Origin: Chiridota heheva
Taxonomy: Eukaryota; Echinodermata; Holothuroidea; Apodida; Chiridotidae
Direction: 5' to 3'
Length of the DNA: 64,000 nucleotides
NCBI GenBank assembly: GCA_020152595.1
Contig: JAIGNY010000589.1
Location: 102,501-166,500, forward strand
The position numbers and the translations under genes were made by a program. Position 1 is the stretch's first letter; each line of letters starts with the position of its first letter. The notes beneath the pieces are model-generated. The model made no database searches, was not told the origin of the DNA, and saw only the letters and a list, made by a program, of their open reading frames with translations. Positions 49,551 to 61,474 of this stretch are shown in pieces.

Positions 49551-50265
49551 GCCTTTAGAAAATTGTGCTGCGACCTGAACTCCCTTCCTTCCTACCATCG
49601 GTTGCAATCTGAATGCAAATTTATAATAACTAATCCTTTAAGCACCAATCATTCTTTCTCGCTAACAAAGAGGCAAACAAACAAAGGTAAAATCATGATC
49701 TGTGCTAAAGCAGACATAAGTATGTCTTTTGATTAATTTTATATGATAGAAATAATACTTATAAGCTATCTGAAGAAAATTCACATCATACCAAACAATA
49801 TAGCATAATTTTTCTAATATATTAAAATAGTAATTCTGTCAATATAAGCTTACATGGCCATTTTGTTCATACGCCCTCTAAAAAATGATTTTATACACCC
49901 AGTACAGATTAGGATATTAATGTATTTTGTTGCTTCAAGCCCTTCAAATTTCATTTCAAAGCATTTTGGAAAAGTATTCAAAGACAATTTTAAATAGATA
50001 CATTATGTGTGCTAGTATATAGGGAAAATAATGACATTGGCATGGTATGATTTCAACACAAAACTGCAGCAACATGACAAAATGGCAGCATCCATGAACT
50101 ACATTACAGCTTCAAACTTGGATAACTTGAGAAGGGATTAAGATTGTATGATGGGGTTTTTGTCAGTTGGCTTACTTTTTAATCCTCTATCACATAGCAA
50201 GTTAGAATACTTGACTGTATGTCTCCTCTAAACTTTGTTGGTGGAGGAAGCAACCCAAACTATTG
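49551..50265. other. Intronic sequence, no gene seen
   Basis: AT-rich sequence between the DIRS relic and the 15-bp satellite, with no recognisable repeat or exon. Confidence 0.5.
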
Positions 50266-50267
50266 CA

Positions 50268-50705
50268 AAGCGCACATTAGCAAGCGCACATTAGCAAGTG
50301 CACACAAGCAAAGCGCACACTAGCAAAGCGCACACTAGCTAAACGCACACTAGCAAAGCGCACACTAACAAAGCGCAAACTAGCAAAGCGCACACTAGCA
50401 AAACTAACACTAGCAAAGCACACACTAGCAAAGCGCACACTAGCAAAGCGCACACTAGCAAAGCGCACACTAGCAAAGCGCACACTAGAAAAGCGCACAC
50501 TAGCAAAGCGCACACTAGCAAAGCGTAAACTAGAAAAACGCACACTAGCAATGTGCATGCTAGCAAAGAGCACACTAGCAAAGCACACATTAGCAAAGCG
50601 CACTCTAGAAAAGCCCACACTAGCAAAACGCACATTAGCAAAGCACACACTAGCAAAGCGCACACAAGGAAAACGCACATTAGCAAAGCGCACATTAGCA
50701 AAGGA
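50268..50705. repeat. 15-bp satellite
   Basis: About 29 units of agcgcacactagcaa with point variants. The unit is a multiple of three, giving spurious ORFs on both strands. It lies about 120 bp before the acceptor of the terminal exon. Confidence 0.95.
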
Positions 50706-50823
50706 TTGAATGATGTTGGAGTGAGAGATTACTGCCTAGCTAAATGAGTGAACTTATGTGAAAGTAAACAACAAGTACACTTCACAAATGTTAAGATTCC
50801 CATTTTCCTCGTATTTTTTGTAG

Positions 50824-50957
50824 GGTCAAAAGAATTAGTAACCAACCAATATGAGAAGGAAAGTGCTGTGGAAGGGATGTCTGATGGTGCTGTCCAAAGG
50901 ATGTCTGTTGCCCTAGTCCGGATATCCATTGCTGCTGTTTTCCTACTGCATGTGTGA
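50824..50957 (+). CDS. Terminal coding exon with hydrophobic (GPI-anchor-like) C-terminus
   Basis: A strong pyrimidine tract and acceptor (TCGTATTTTTTGTAG) precede 134 bp open in phase 1, the phase left by every repeat exon. It encodes 43 residues plus TGA. A polar segment (KELVTNQYEKESAVEGMSDG) is followed by a hydrophobic end (MSVALVRISIAAVFLLHV) that stops abruptly, as in GPI-attachment signals, with SDGA as a plausible cleavage site. The alternative is a tail-less membrane span. Membership in the same gene rests on strand, phase and composition. Confidence 0.6.
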
Positions 50958-52365
50958 TCATATTGTTAATAATTTACTTAAGCTCCATGATAGGTATGTA
51001 TTTGAAGATACTATGTGAAGTACAGAAACAAAGATTGTACCAACCAGCAAATTTCGCTCACCCAAAAATGTTTATTGGTATTAGGGGGCGGGTGTGGCAA
51101 AATATTTGTGTGTGGATTGGGAATCTCCCTGGTGCATTAACTGTACAGTGGAATTACCTTGCAGGAAGAGCATTTCTGTGTGGATGGGGGATACTCACCA
51201 AGTACAGCCATAGGGTGGGAGCTATATATGGGAACTATGGTGTGATGTCATATGATTTGGGATGTCATATGATACATGGGGTAAGATACTATGTGGGCCA
51301 TATGGTTGGATACCATGTGGGACATCAGATGGGTGGGACATATGGTGGGATGCCCTGTGGGACGCCGTGTTGGACATCAAATATGATGTCTTATGGGACA
51401 CGGGGGCTTTAGCCATCACTCCCCTACCCATAAAATTGAAACATTGATGAAAAAAAAACGTTAAACAAAAATTTGGGACAATTAATTAAGATTTTCTTCA
51501 AATTTGTCAAGAAATTTGGAGAAAATTGACAACAATTTCTTCAAAATTGAAGAAAATTGCCTAATAATGAGGGAAGTTTCATGAAAATTAAAAAAAAAAA
51601 AAAATTCCCTCAAATAGACAAACCGTTCACCTTATGTAAAGAAATTGCCCGAAAATGAACAATAGTTGTTCTGCGCCCCAAATTTTCAAACAATCAGAGC
51701 CGACCTCATAAATCAGCATATCGGGTCAGTCTTTTACTTTTTTATTTTCTTCATTCTGAAAACCACAAGTAATTAGGATCAAATTTCCTTTATCAATGGT
51801 TCCATTGTATTTGTTTCCCTGTTGGTCCTGAGCTGTTGTGGAAGTTGGTGTTATGTATCATATAAGAGAGCTTTAGAATTCACGACGCGGACCTCTCTAC
51901 TTTTTCATATATATGATAGAGGACTATGTAAGAAACAAACTGGTCAAAAACCACGTTGATTCCTTATTCTGTCTATAAGTTATCGGATTCAAAAGTTTGA
52001 CCAGTGTGTTGAAAAGTGATCTTGTAATTAATTGCTTTTTTCTAAATTGTTGGGAATATTTGTTTGTTTAACTATATTGAAATTGGGTATTAAATGCATT
52101 TTGCAAGAGCATGCTTTGCCTATATCTGCTCATATACCTTACACTCTAAATAAAAAAATCTTTTTTTATTTTGTAGAAATACATAAAGAATTATTTTAAA
52201 TCTGCGATTATGACATCACACATTTAGACTGCAATGTCACTTTCCAACATACTGGTGAAATATTTCAAATTTAAAAACTCATTACAGGATTAGGATACCA
52301 ACGTAGATTTTCCACCAATTTGTTTCTTTAGTGATCTTGTATAAATAAAAATGAAAATTTATGGG
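50958..52365. other. Downstream of the terminal exon; degenerate short repeats
   Basis: 51,230-51,400 has degenerate GGGACATATGG/CATATGGT-type words, about 18 bp apart. AATAAA-like sequences occur at about 52,147 and 52,344. No convincing gene. Confidence 0.45.
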
Positions 52366-52369
52366 AATA

Positions 52370-52850
52370 TTCCTTCAAAGGATGTAAAGTAATTTTAACA
52401 ACAAGAAAGATATTTGATTTTTGAGAATATTTCCTTTAAGGGATGAAAAGTGATTTCAACAACAAGAGAGATATTTGATTTCTAAGAATATTCCTTTAGA
52501 GATGTAAAGTGATTTTAACCACAAGAGAGATATTTAATTTTTAAGAATATTCCTTTAAGGAATGACAAGTGATTTTAACAACAAAAGAGATATTTGATTT
52601 CTGAGAATATTCCATTAAGGGATGTAAAGTGATTTCAACCACAAGAGAGATATTTGATTTCTGAGTATATTCCTTTAAGGGATGTAAAGTGATTTTAACC
52701 ACAAGAGAGATATTTGATTTCTGAGAATATTCCTTTAACGGGTGAAAAGTGATTTTAACCACACGAGAGATATTTGATTTTTGAAAATATTACTTTCAGG
52801 GATGAAAAGTGATTTCAACCACAAGAGAGATATTTTATTTCTGAACATTA
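52370..52850. repeat. 60-bp satellite, about 8 units
   Basis: Units contain GATGTAAAGTGATTTTAACC and AAGAGAGATATTTGATTTCT. The period is 60 bp, with point variants and small indels. Confidence 0.93.
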
Positions 52851-53059
52851 AAGAATGGAATTGAAGCAGTTGAAATTCAATATGAAAGCCATCTGTATAA
52901 TGCTAAAATTGTTGAGTTTTGTAATAAATTTACTTACAAAATATCACATTTTTAGTGACCTAATTTTGTGTTAATTATTGGAGTTGGGCATCTAAAATGA
53001 ACTCAAATACTCCCAGATACAATTGAGCTAATCTAGTACACATATATTGACATAAACAA

Positions 53060-53135
53060 ATTCGTTTGGTTGGTTGGTTGTTTATTGAAGCTTAACGGCA
53101 CTGCGACAGTTAAATGTGCCAAGAGGGTATTAGAA
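53060..53135. repeat. Dispersed repeat fragment, shared with 60,075
   Basis: The phrase TTATTGAAGCTTAACGGCAC here matches TTGTTGAAGTTTAACGGCAC at about 60,083-60,102. Both are followed by loosely similar sequence, so they are probably fragments of one interspersed repeat family. Confidence 0.5.
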
Positions 53136-53249
53136 AATCATGATAATGGAATAAAGTAAGAGTAATAAAGAAAATGAATTTTAGAAGAGGAATTGGGAGA
53201 GTTGAGAGGAGGAAGACATCGTGGTAAGGAGATGAAGATCAGAGAAGGA

Positions 53250-55715
53250 GCAGGAAAGAGGACATTAACAAGAGACATGAAGAAGAACGTGAAGGAGGAC
53301 CCAAACAAGAGACACGAAGAAAAAAGTAGAGGACCCAAACAAGAGACATGAAGAAGAACGTAGGCCCCAAACAAAAGACATGAAAAAGAATGTCAAGGAG
53401 GACCCAAACAAGAGACATAAATAAGAACGTAAAGGACGACCCAAACAAGAGACATGAAAAAGAACGTAAAGGAGTATCCATGCAAGAGACATGAAGAAGA
53501 ACGTAGAGAACCCAAACAAGAGACATGAAGAAGAACGTAAAGGAGGACCCAAACAAAAGACATGAAGAAGAACGTAAAGGAGGACCCCAACAAGAGACAT
53601 GAAGAAGAATGTAAAGGAGGACACAAACAAAAGACATGAAGAAGAACGTAAAGAAGGACTTAAACAAGAGACATGAAGAAGAGCGTAACAGAGGACCCAA
53701 ACAGGAGACATGAAGAAGAACGTAAAGGAGGACTCAAACAAGAGACGTGAAGAAAAACGTAGAGAACCCAAACAAGAGACATAAAGAAGAACGTAGAGAA
53801 CCTAAACAAAAAACATGAAGAAGAACGTAAAGGGGGACCCAAACAAGAGACATAAAGATGAATGTAAAGGAGGATTAATACAAGAGACATGAAGAAGAAC
53901 ATAAAAGAGGACCCAAACAAGAGATATGAAGAAGAACGTAAAAGAGAACCCAAACAAGAAACATGAAGAAGAGCGTACAGCAGGACACAAACAAGAGACA
54001 TAAAAAAGAACGTAAATAAGGACCCAAACAAGAGACATGAAGAAAAACGTAAAGGAGGACCCAAACAAGAGACATGAAGAAGAACGTAGGCCCAAAACAA
54101 CAGCAATGAAGAAGAAAGTAAAGGAGGACCCAAACAAGAGACATAAAGAAGAACGTAAATGAGGACCTAAACAAAAGACACGAAGAAGAACGTAAAGGAA
54201 TATCCATATAAGAGACATGAAGAAGAACGTAGCGGACCCAAGCAAGAGACGTGAAGAAGAACGTAAAGGTTTTAAACAAAAGACATGGAAAAACGTAAAC
54301 ACGACCCAAACAAAAGACATGAAGAAGAACGTAAAGGAGGACCCAAACAAGAGACATGAATAAGAATGTAAAGGAAGACCCAAACAAGAGACATGAAGGA
54401 GAATGTAAAGGACCCAAACAAGAGACATGAAGAAGAATGTAAAGGAGGACCCAAACAAGAGACATGGAGAAGAACGTAGAGGACCCAAACAAGAGACATG
54501 AAGAAGAATGTAAAGGAGGATCTATACAAGAGACATGAAGAAGAACGTAAAAGAAGACCCAAACAAGAGACATGAAGAAGAACGTAAAGGAGAACCCAAA
54601 CAAGAAACATGAAGAAGTGCGAAAGCAGGACCCAAAAAAGAAACATAAAAAAAGAACGTAAAGAAGGACCTAAACAAGAGACATGATGAAGAACGTAAAG
54701 GACGACCAAAACAAGAGACATGAAGAAGAATGTAAAGTAGGACCCAAACAAGTGACAAATAGAAGAACGTAAAGGAGAACCCAAACAAGAGACATGAAGA
54801 AGAACGTAAAGGAGGACCCAAACAAGAGACATGAAGAAAAACATAGAGGACGACCCAAACAAGAGACATGATGAAGAACGTAAAGGAGGACCCATACAAG
54901 AGACATGAAGAAGAACGCAAGGGAGGACCCAAGCAAGAGACATGATGAAGAACGTAAAGGAGGACCCAAACAAAAGACATGAAGAAGAAGGTAAAGGACG
55001 ACCTAAACAAGAGACATGTAGAAGAATGTAAAGGAGGACCCAAACAAGTGACAAAAAGAAAACGTAAAGGAGGATCCATACAAGAGACATGTAGAAGAAT
55101 GTAAAGTAGGACCCAAACAAGTGACAAATAGAAGAACGTAAAGGAGGATCCATACAAGAGACATGTAGAAGAATGTAAAGTAGGACCCAAACAAGTGACA
55201 TGAAGAAGAATGTAAAGGACGACCCAAACAAGAGACATAAAAAAGAACGTAAAGGATGATCCATACAAGGGACATGAAGAAGAACGCAAGGGAGGACCCA
55301 AGCAAGAGACATGATGAAGAACGTAAAGGAGGACCCAAGCAAGAGACATGATGAAGAACGTAAAGGAGGACCCAAACAAAAGACATGAAGAAGAACGTAA
55401 AGGAGGACCCCAACAAGAGACATAAAGAAGAACGTAAAGGAGGACCCAAACAAAAGACATGAAGAAGAACGTAAAGGAGGACCCCAACAAGAGACATGAA
55501 GAAGAATGTAAAGGAGGACACAAACAAAAGACATAAAGAAGAACGTAAAGGAGGACCCAAACATGAGACATGAAGAAGAGCGAAGAGGACCCAAAGAAAA
55601 GACATGAAGAAGAACGTAGAGGAACCAATTAAGAGACATGAAGAAGAACGTAGATGACCCAAAGAAGAGACATGAAGAAGAATGTAAAGGAGGACCCAAA
55701 CAAAAGACACGAAAA
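53250..55715. repeat. 37-bp satellite, about 65 units
   Basis: Tandem units containing GACATGAAGAAGAACGTAAA followed by GGAGGACCCAAACAAGA, purine-rich on the plus strand. The period is 37 bp, with frequent small deletions that shorten units to about 31-34 bp. On the minus strand all three frames stay open for long stretches (up to 487 codons), which is a repeat artefact. Confidence 0.96.
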
Positions 55716-55750
55716 TATTTTGCCTTTTTTCGCAATCATTTTTTGGATAT

Positions 55751-56514
55751 TATATTTTTACAAGAGACTCATTCTACCCACAGTGATATTAAATACTGAA
55801 GCAATGAGTGGAGTGGCAAGGTTCTGTCTGCACACGGCTCCAGTAATAGCTGTGGTATTATGATTTTATTTAAACCCTCATTAAATATTTGCATTGATGA
55901 TATTACGTGTGATGTTAATAGTAGATACGTTGTAACTGATTGTCATATAGAGAACACTCCTTATCTTTTAATTAATATTTACGCTTCTAATATTGATCAA
56001 CTTATTTTTATCCTTAATAGTGGCAATATTATTAGTAAGTCTAGCAATATCAATATAATTTGGGGCGGTGATTTCAGCCTTGTTTTCGATTTTGATTTAG
56101 ATCAAAAAGGGGGAAATAGGGTAACTAATTTCAATGCGAAAAATTCTGTGTTGGAACTAATTAGCAGGTTTGACCTTTTAGACATCTGGAGAGAATGGCA
56201 TCCTAGTTATTCTAACTATACTTGGCATTCTACTATTGACAAAACTATACACTGCAGGCTTGACTTTTTCCTTATCTCCACATGTCTAATCCATCTTGTT
56301 GACGATGCTTTTTCTTATCCTTTGTTTAATTCTGATCATGATATTGTTACCATCAAATTACTTTCTTCATTAGAACGCGGTCCAGGTACCTGGAAATCTA
56401 ATGCCTCCTTACTCAAAGATAATGATTATGTAAGTCTTATCAATGACATCATCACTACCATTACTGTTAATTATTCTTATTTGAATGCTTCTTTGTTGTG
56501 GGAATTTTTAAAAT
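55751..56514 (+). pseudogene. LINE ORF2 APE endonuclease domain
   Basis: Begins LQETHSTHSD, with the catalytic QE(T)H-type motif, then an in-frame TGA at 55,797-55,799 in place of Trp. The rest is open for 218 codons, including WGGDF, a C-RLDFFLIS block and SDHDIV near the end, the standard APE motifs. The nicking domain is largely preserved apart from the one stop and a GGDFN-to-GGDFS change. Confidence 0.8.
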
Positions 56515-56570
56515 GAAATTCAGATCTGTAATTTCTCCCCTCCCCTCCCCATCTTTCTCATTCTAATATC

Positions 56571-57794
56571 ATAGAAGTTAACACAATTTTGTATAAGTTT
56601 ATTTAAAATGGTAAACCACATAAAGTTAAAAGTTCTTTACTTATGTATGACTATTATGAGGGCGGGCTTCGTATGTTGCATGTTGAATCTTTTGTTTTTA
56701 CTCTAAATTGTTCTTGGATTTGTCGCTATTGTTCACCTATTTCAAATAATTGAAATGTCTTTTTTGATTTAGCTGTACGTAATTTTGGAAATATGTTTCT
56801 ATTTAAATGTAATATGAGTCCACGTAATTTTTTTAATAATAAGAACTGTTTCGTAAAACAGGTATGTGAAGCTTGGTTCTCTTTTTTACTTTTTTATGTC
56901 GCTTGATCATTTTGATAATCAAATTATTCTAAACAACTCACTTCTTAAAATTGGGAATAAGACATTTTTTTGATAAGAATATTTTAAACGCTAGAAGCAT
57001 TTCGGGTCCGTGACTTTTCCTGCATTGATGGTTCCCCGAAAAGTTATATTGACTTTATAAAAGAGTTCAAGCTTACATCCTTACCTTTCACCCGTTATTT
57101 TGGTATTATTTCTTGCATACCTGCCTCTTGGAAAGATAATTTATCTCCCCATGTTGCCAACTCTGTTAATGTTACCCGTAATGGATCAAATTTATCACTT
57201 TATTGTTCCAATTGCAATTCCAAGAGATCAATCTATTATTATATTGTAAAACAGTACAAGAAGTCACCATCCTGTTTAGATAAGTGGAAAACGATTTTCC
57301 CTATGATACTGATTGGAACAAAATCTTTGCTATCTTTTAAAGCTGTTAAGAATTCTATTCTTCATCATTTCCAATTCCGTTTTATTCACAGGATACTAGG
57401 TACCAATTATTTTTTTAATAAGATAGGTTTGTTAGTTTCACTCTTGTGTACATTTTGTAATGCCTCAGATGAGACTTTATCTCATCTCTTTTGGGATTGC
57501 CTAATTGTTACTTGTTTCTGGAGTGGTGCTGTGAAGCTTATTATTTCAAACCTCGTTGTTCTTAATAAAGTCATTGTATTCTTCAGACAACTAGATAATA
57601 TGAAAGCCCCTTTAAATTGTTTCCTAATTCATGCTAAAACTTACATTTATAATTGCATGCGTAAGTCTGTTTTACCCCAAATTATAATTTTCATCGCATT
57701 ATGTTATTTAATCTTCAAGTTGATGGGTATATCAATCGTCATGGCAACCCAAATAGCAACCTTTATAATTCATTTAAGTAACACTAGTATGTAG
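56571..57794 (+). pseudogene. LINE ORF2 C-terminal region with zinc knuckle
   Basis: Starts with KPHKVKSSLLMYDYYEGGLR, a block that lies after the RT palm in L1/Tx1 elements, passes several stops, and is open again at 57,303-57,794 with C-x2-C (CTFC) and SHLFWDC, the C-terminal zinc-binding motif of this LINE group. Confidence 0.75.
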
Positions 57795-58424
57795 ACTAAA
57801 CTACTGCATTCTTTGCATTTATACTTGCATGTATTCTATATTCAATTTACTCATTTTGTATGTGGTTGAGGCTATTATGTATCTCAACTCAACAATTCTC
57901 TACTTTGACGCTGTGAAATTTGCTTTGTTTAACTTTATAAACAGAGACCTGTTACCTATTTGTCTTTTTTGTACTGTTCACATTCTCTGACGGTTGATAT
58001 TCATTGCGTCTCATTGCGTCATATTGTGTTACTTATTCCTTTACCCCCGTTAATGTATATTTTATTATGAATATAGAAAGACAAGGTACTTCTGTGTATT
58101 TTGTGCTTTTCTTGGTTATCTTCTTCTTTGATTGTTTTTACTATGTTAGCTAGCGTTTGCTAATTTTTCGCTTAGTTGTGTTTTTATCGAGTTTTTTGTT
58201 ATTCACTTATCACTCTATGAAGTCGCAGAATACACAGATGTGATTTTTTCATTATTTTCAATTGATTGTATTGTACATTATATCATTATCTACTCTGAGT
58301 TATGTTAAAAAGTAATCTAATATTTGTTAATATTCATTATGTGAGGTTTCTTTTAAAAATGTATGAATTGTTATTGGTATTGTGAAAGATGTCAATAAAC
58401 GGAGTAAAAAAACAACTAGATGTA

Positions 58425-58870
58425 TATATTAATAACAATATAATAATAACAATATATTGATAACAATATATCACTAACAATATAATAATAACAGTATATT
58501 AATAATAATATATTAAGAACAAAATATTAATAACAATATATTAATAACAATATATCAATAACAATATATTAATAACAATATATTAATAACAATATATTAA
58601 TAACATTATATTAATAACAATATATTAATAACAATATAGTTATAACAATATAGTAATAACAATATAGTAATAACAATATATTAATAACAATATAGTAATA
58701 ACAATATATTAATAACAATATATTAATAACAATATAGTAATAACAATATATTAATAACAATATATTAATAACAATATAATAACAATATATTAGTAACAAT
58801 ATATTAATAACAATATATTGATAACGATATATTAATAACGATATATTAATAGCAATATATTGATAATATA
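58425..58870. repeat. 14-bp AT-rich satellite
   Basis: About 31 units of aacaatatattaat with variants (aacaatatagtaat and deletions). It starts right after the LINE A-run, so the LINE tail may have seeded it. Confidence 0.95.
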
Positions 58871-59860
58871 ATATAAGATAACTTATATTAATATAGAATA
58901 ACATAAAAGTAGAGATATAATCTACTTCTGTAAATGTAATATAGAACAGGTTGGGGATAGAGATGATGATTAGCTGCAAGTGTTTCGGCTCATATTTCAG
59001 TGCCCCTCTTAAATGCACTCGCTGCAATATTTCTGAGAGGAACAATGGAAATGATTTGTCATGACTACTGCTTTGTAATATTCACTTCGTTGGTGCCACC
59101 TCACTTCCGCAAGATGACGTCATTTGCTGGAGTGAAAACAAAGCTTTGCGCGGTACAAGTGAGCAAGTCTGTATGTGTTTACTGTGTGCGGTATGTATGC
59201 CAATTAAACAAACACAGCTGATCGCTTTGTTTTTACTCCAATGCGCGCATTTACTATGCGGTCTGATGACGTTGGGTCATGAAGTTCCTGGATAATCAAC
59301 CAAGTAAATACTGTATGACGCTATTTAACAGGTCTCAACTTATCGAAGATAAAACAATGTACAAAATATTACTTTTTACTGAATGGTGATGGGAAGATAA
59401 TGCTTTTATCAAGACATTGCGGGGAACTTTCAATAGGGATAATCAATTTTAATTAGCATCTATATGGTGTATGAGCACGTAATAAACTAACTTGAAAGGT
59501 GTATGGACTGGTAGAGGCAACACTAACTAAAATGATTTACAATCTACTAAAAACATGAAGAAAGCAGAAATCTTCATCAAAATCGCTTAAAAATTGGACA
59601 TTTTACAGCTTTTTGGGGAAATATGCAAATTTTTGTGTTACTCTTGTGATGTATGAATGGGACATAGTCTTGATTTTCTTGTATAAATCTATTATTTTTA
59701 AGCCTCTGCCATTTCTCTTGAAAAAGGAATGATCCTTCTGAAGAGGATTTGATCTTTACCATACCCCCAACCAATCTCGAGCTGGAGAAGATATTTTGAA
59801 CAATTGTAATGTCTGAAATTTGTAAGCGCCATGGTACTTTGGTGAATGGTGTATTTAAAT
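58871..59860. other. Non-coding, no gene recognised
   Basis: Contains a short inverted pair (GGAGTGAAAACAAAGC at about 59,129 and GCTTTGTTTTTACTCC at about 59,224). A LINE-like tail phrase (AAGCGCCATGGTAC, then TTATTATTATTATT) lies at 59,825-59,883. No exon of the neighbouring gene is evident. Confidence 0.45.
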
Positions 59861-60325
59861 AACATTTATTATTATTATTATTAAATTAAGAGAAGATTTA
59901 TAAAGAAAAACAACAGAATTTTGGGGTGTTTTTCTATTGGTACATCACATATTTCCAATATATTAAAAAAAAATCACACTTTAATCATTCATAACTTGAA
60001 AACTAGTCATGCTATTTAATAAATTCAAAGACTGTTAAACTCAGAATTTAATGCTCATTTGGTTAAACAGAAAACCTTTGTTTGTTGAAGTTTAACGGCA
60101 CCAACGACAATGATGGTCAAGTTGGTCATTAGATTATGTCAGAGATGAAAGGAGAATGAAGAAGTCGGGTAGAGTGCAGTACGTAGGTACTTTTGTCCAC
60201 TTTTCTACCTGTCCATGGACCTTAAAGTTCTGTTGATTGGAGGAAATAGATTTCTTCATTTCAGGATGTCAAATGCAAGAAGCAAGCCCTTTAAAGCATA
60301 AAACGTGAACTTGGTCTAAACCTAC

Positions 60326-60461
60326 TTGTTGAAAACACGATTTACAGGTCAAGTCAAACTTGTACTCTTTGGCCTTCTCAGCACTGAAAATGATATCCAA
60401 CTCAATGGTCTCCAGTAGCAGAAGGGTGTTAAAACCACCATTAGGCTGAACATCAACAAAC
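60326..60461 (-). CDS. CFAP74: CFAP74-like exon C (approximate 3' end)
   Basis: On the minus strand the acceptor TGTGTTTGCAG is followed in phase 0 by FVDVQPNGGFNTLLLLETIE, then a lysine-rich stretch ending FDLTCKS. This block follows directly on the exon B block in CFAP74, a cilia/flagella-associated protein with Ig-like (ASH/PapD-type) domains that works in the axonemal central apparatus. Possible donors are at 60,345, 60,338 and 60,325; the last (CAACAA|GTAGGT) is the best by sequence. Later exons lie left of here and were not found. Confidence 0.7.
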
Positions 60462-61474
60462 TGCAAACACATGCAAAAACAATTAACAATTATTAATGAT
60501 AATAACAAATAACAATTATATATTAATTGTCATTAATAATAACAATTATATTATCTTGTTATTAACAATTATTGCCATTTAATAAATAAAACACGTAACA
60601 ATCTTTAGGGAGAATATAGGCTGATTATTAAAAGGAAATGCAAATGTGATGGTCCCAGATTAAGCTTAAAGGATTAGTTCAGAGGTCAGGCAAGTTTATC
60701 TCACTTGAAAAAACGACTTCAAAAGAAACAATTTTACATCAAGTCTAAAGTTTCGTATCATTTGTGTAGAAATCTGACTAATTGTGACATCACAGCCTCA
60801 GATTCTTTAAAATCTTATGTATTCTATCATATTTTGTCCGGCATTTTTTTTTTTTTGGCTAAAAGACCATTGGATATGTCAGGAAAGTTGTAAAACAGAA
60901 TCTAGTAAGGGTAATTATAATATGCCATCTGAAGGAAGTTTGAGGAAAAATATTCAAAATAGATCAAATTTTGTGAGGAATTTATCACTCAATTCTTGAG
61001 ATACTAATTGTAGAAATCAAAGGTCACAGACATGGTCGCAGACTTATTTGCATTTTTACATCTTTCCTTGCTTCAAAAATTTTGAGAGTAGTAGCAGTGA
61101 AAAAAAAAATTCAAATGACAATCCAAAATTAATTAGAGTAACTTGACAGCCTATTTCCACAAGAAAGCACAAAACACAAGATGAGCAATTTTTTTATACT
61201 GACCTTTTATATTTAATTAGGTACTTTGAATATATTTGAATATTGCAGTTAAAAATGATGTCAGTCAATATAAAGATCAAAGTCTTAGTTTTGATTTGAT
61301 GCATACTTATAATGATAATAGGAAAGTGAAGAAAATTAAGCGTGATGTAAAAAGTTTCTTAGAATTGCTACATTTCTAAACGGGAGCTCTCAGTCTTAAA
61401 TGTGAAAATGCAATTAAGAATGGTTTGGCAATATGTCCTGAAATAGTGACAGCATGTTGATAGAATAAGGTAGT

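Larger units (their letters stand above)
55751..58412 (+). mobile_element. APE-type LINE (Tx1/L1-like), RT core deleted
   Basis: An endonuclease domain (55,751-56,514) is followed within about 60 bp by the C-terminal third of the ORF2 protein (56,571-57,794), then about 600 bp of 3' sequence ending in a short A run near 58,405. The palm/fingers of the reverse transcriptase, normally over 1 kb, are missing. Confidence 0.8.

Noticed and set aside
50277..50693. FASVRFASVR repeat ORF
   Set aside because: Translation of the 15-bp satellite; no start context or flanking exon.
54272..55735. 487-codon minus-strand ORF with Phe/Ser/Leu repeats
   Set aside because: All three minus frames are equally open because of the stop-free 37-bp satellite unit; indels shift frame without consequence.
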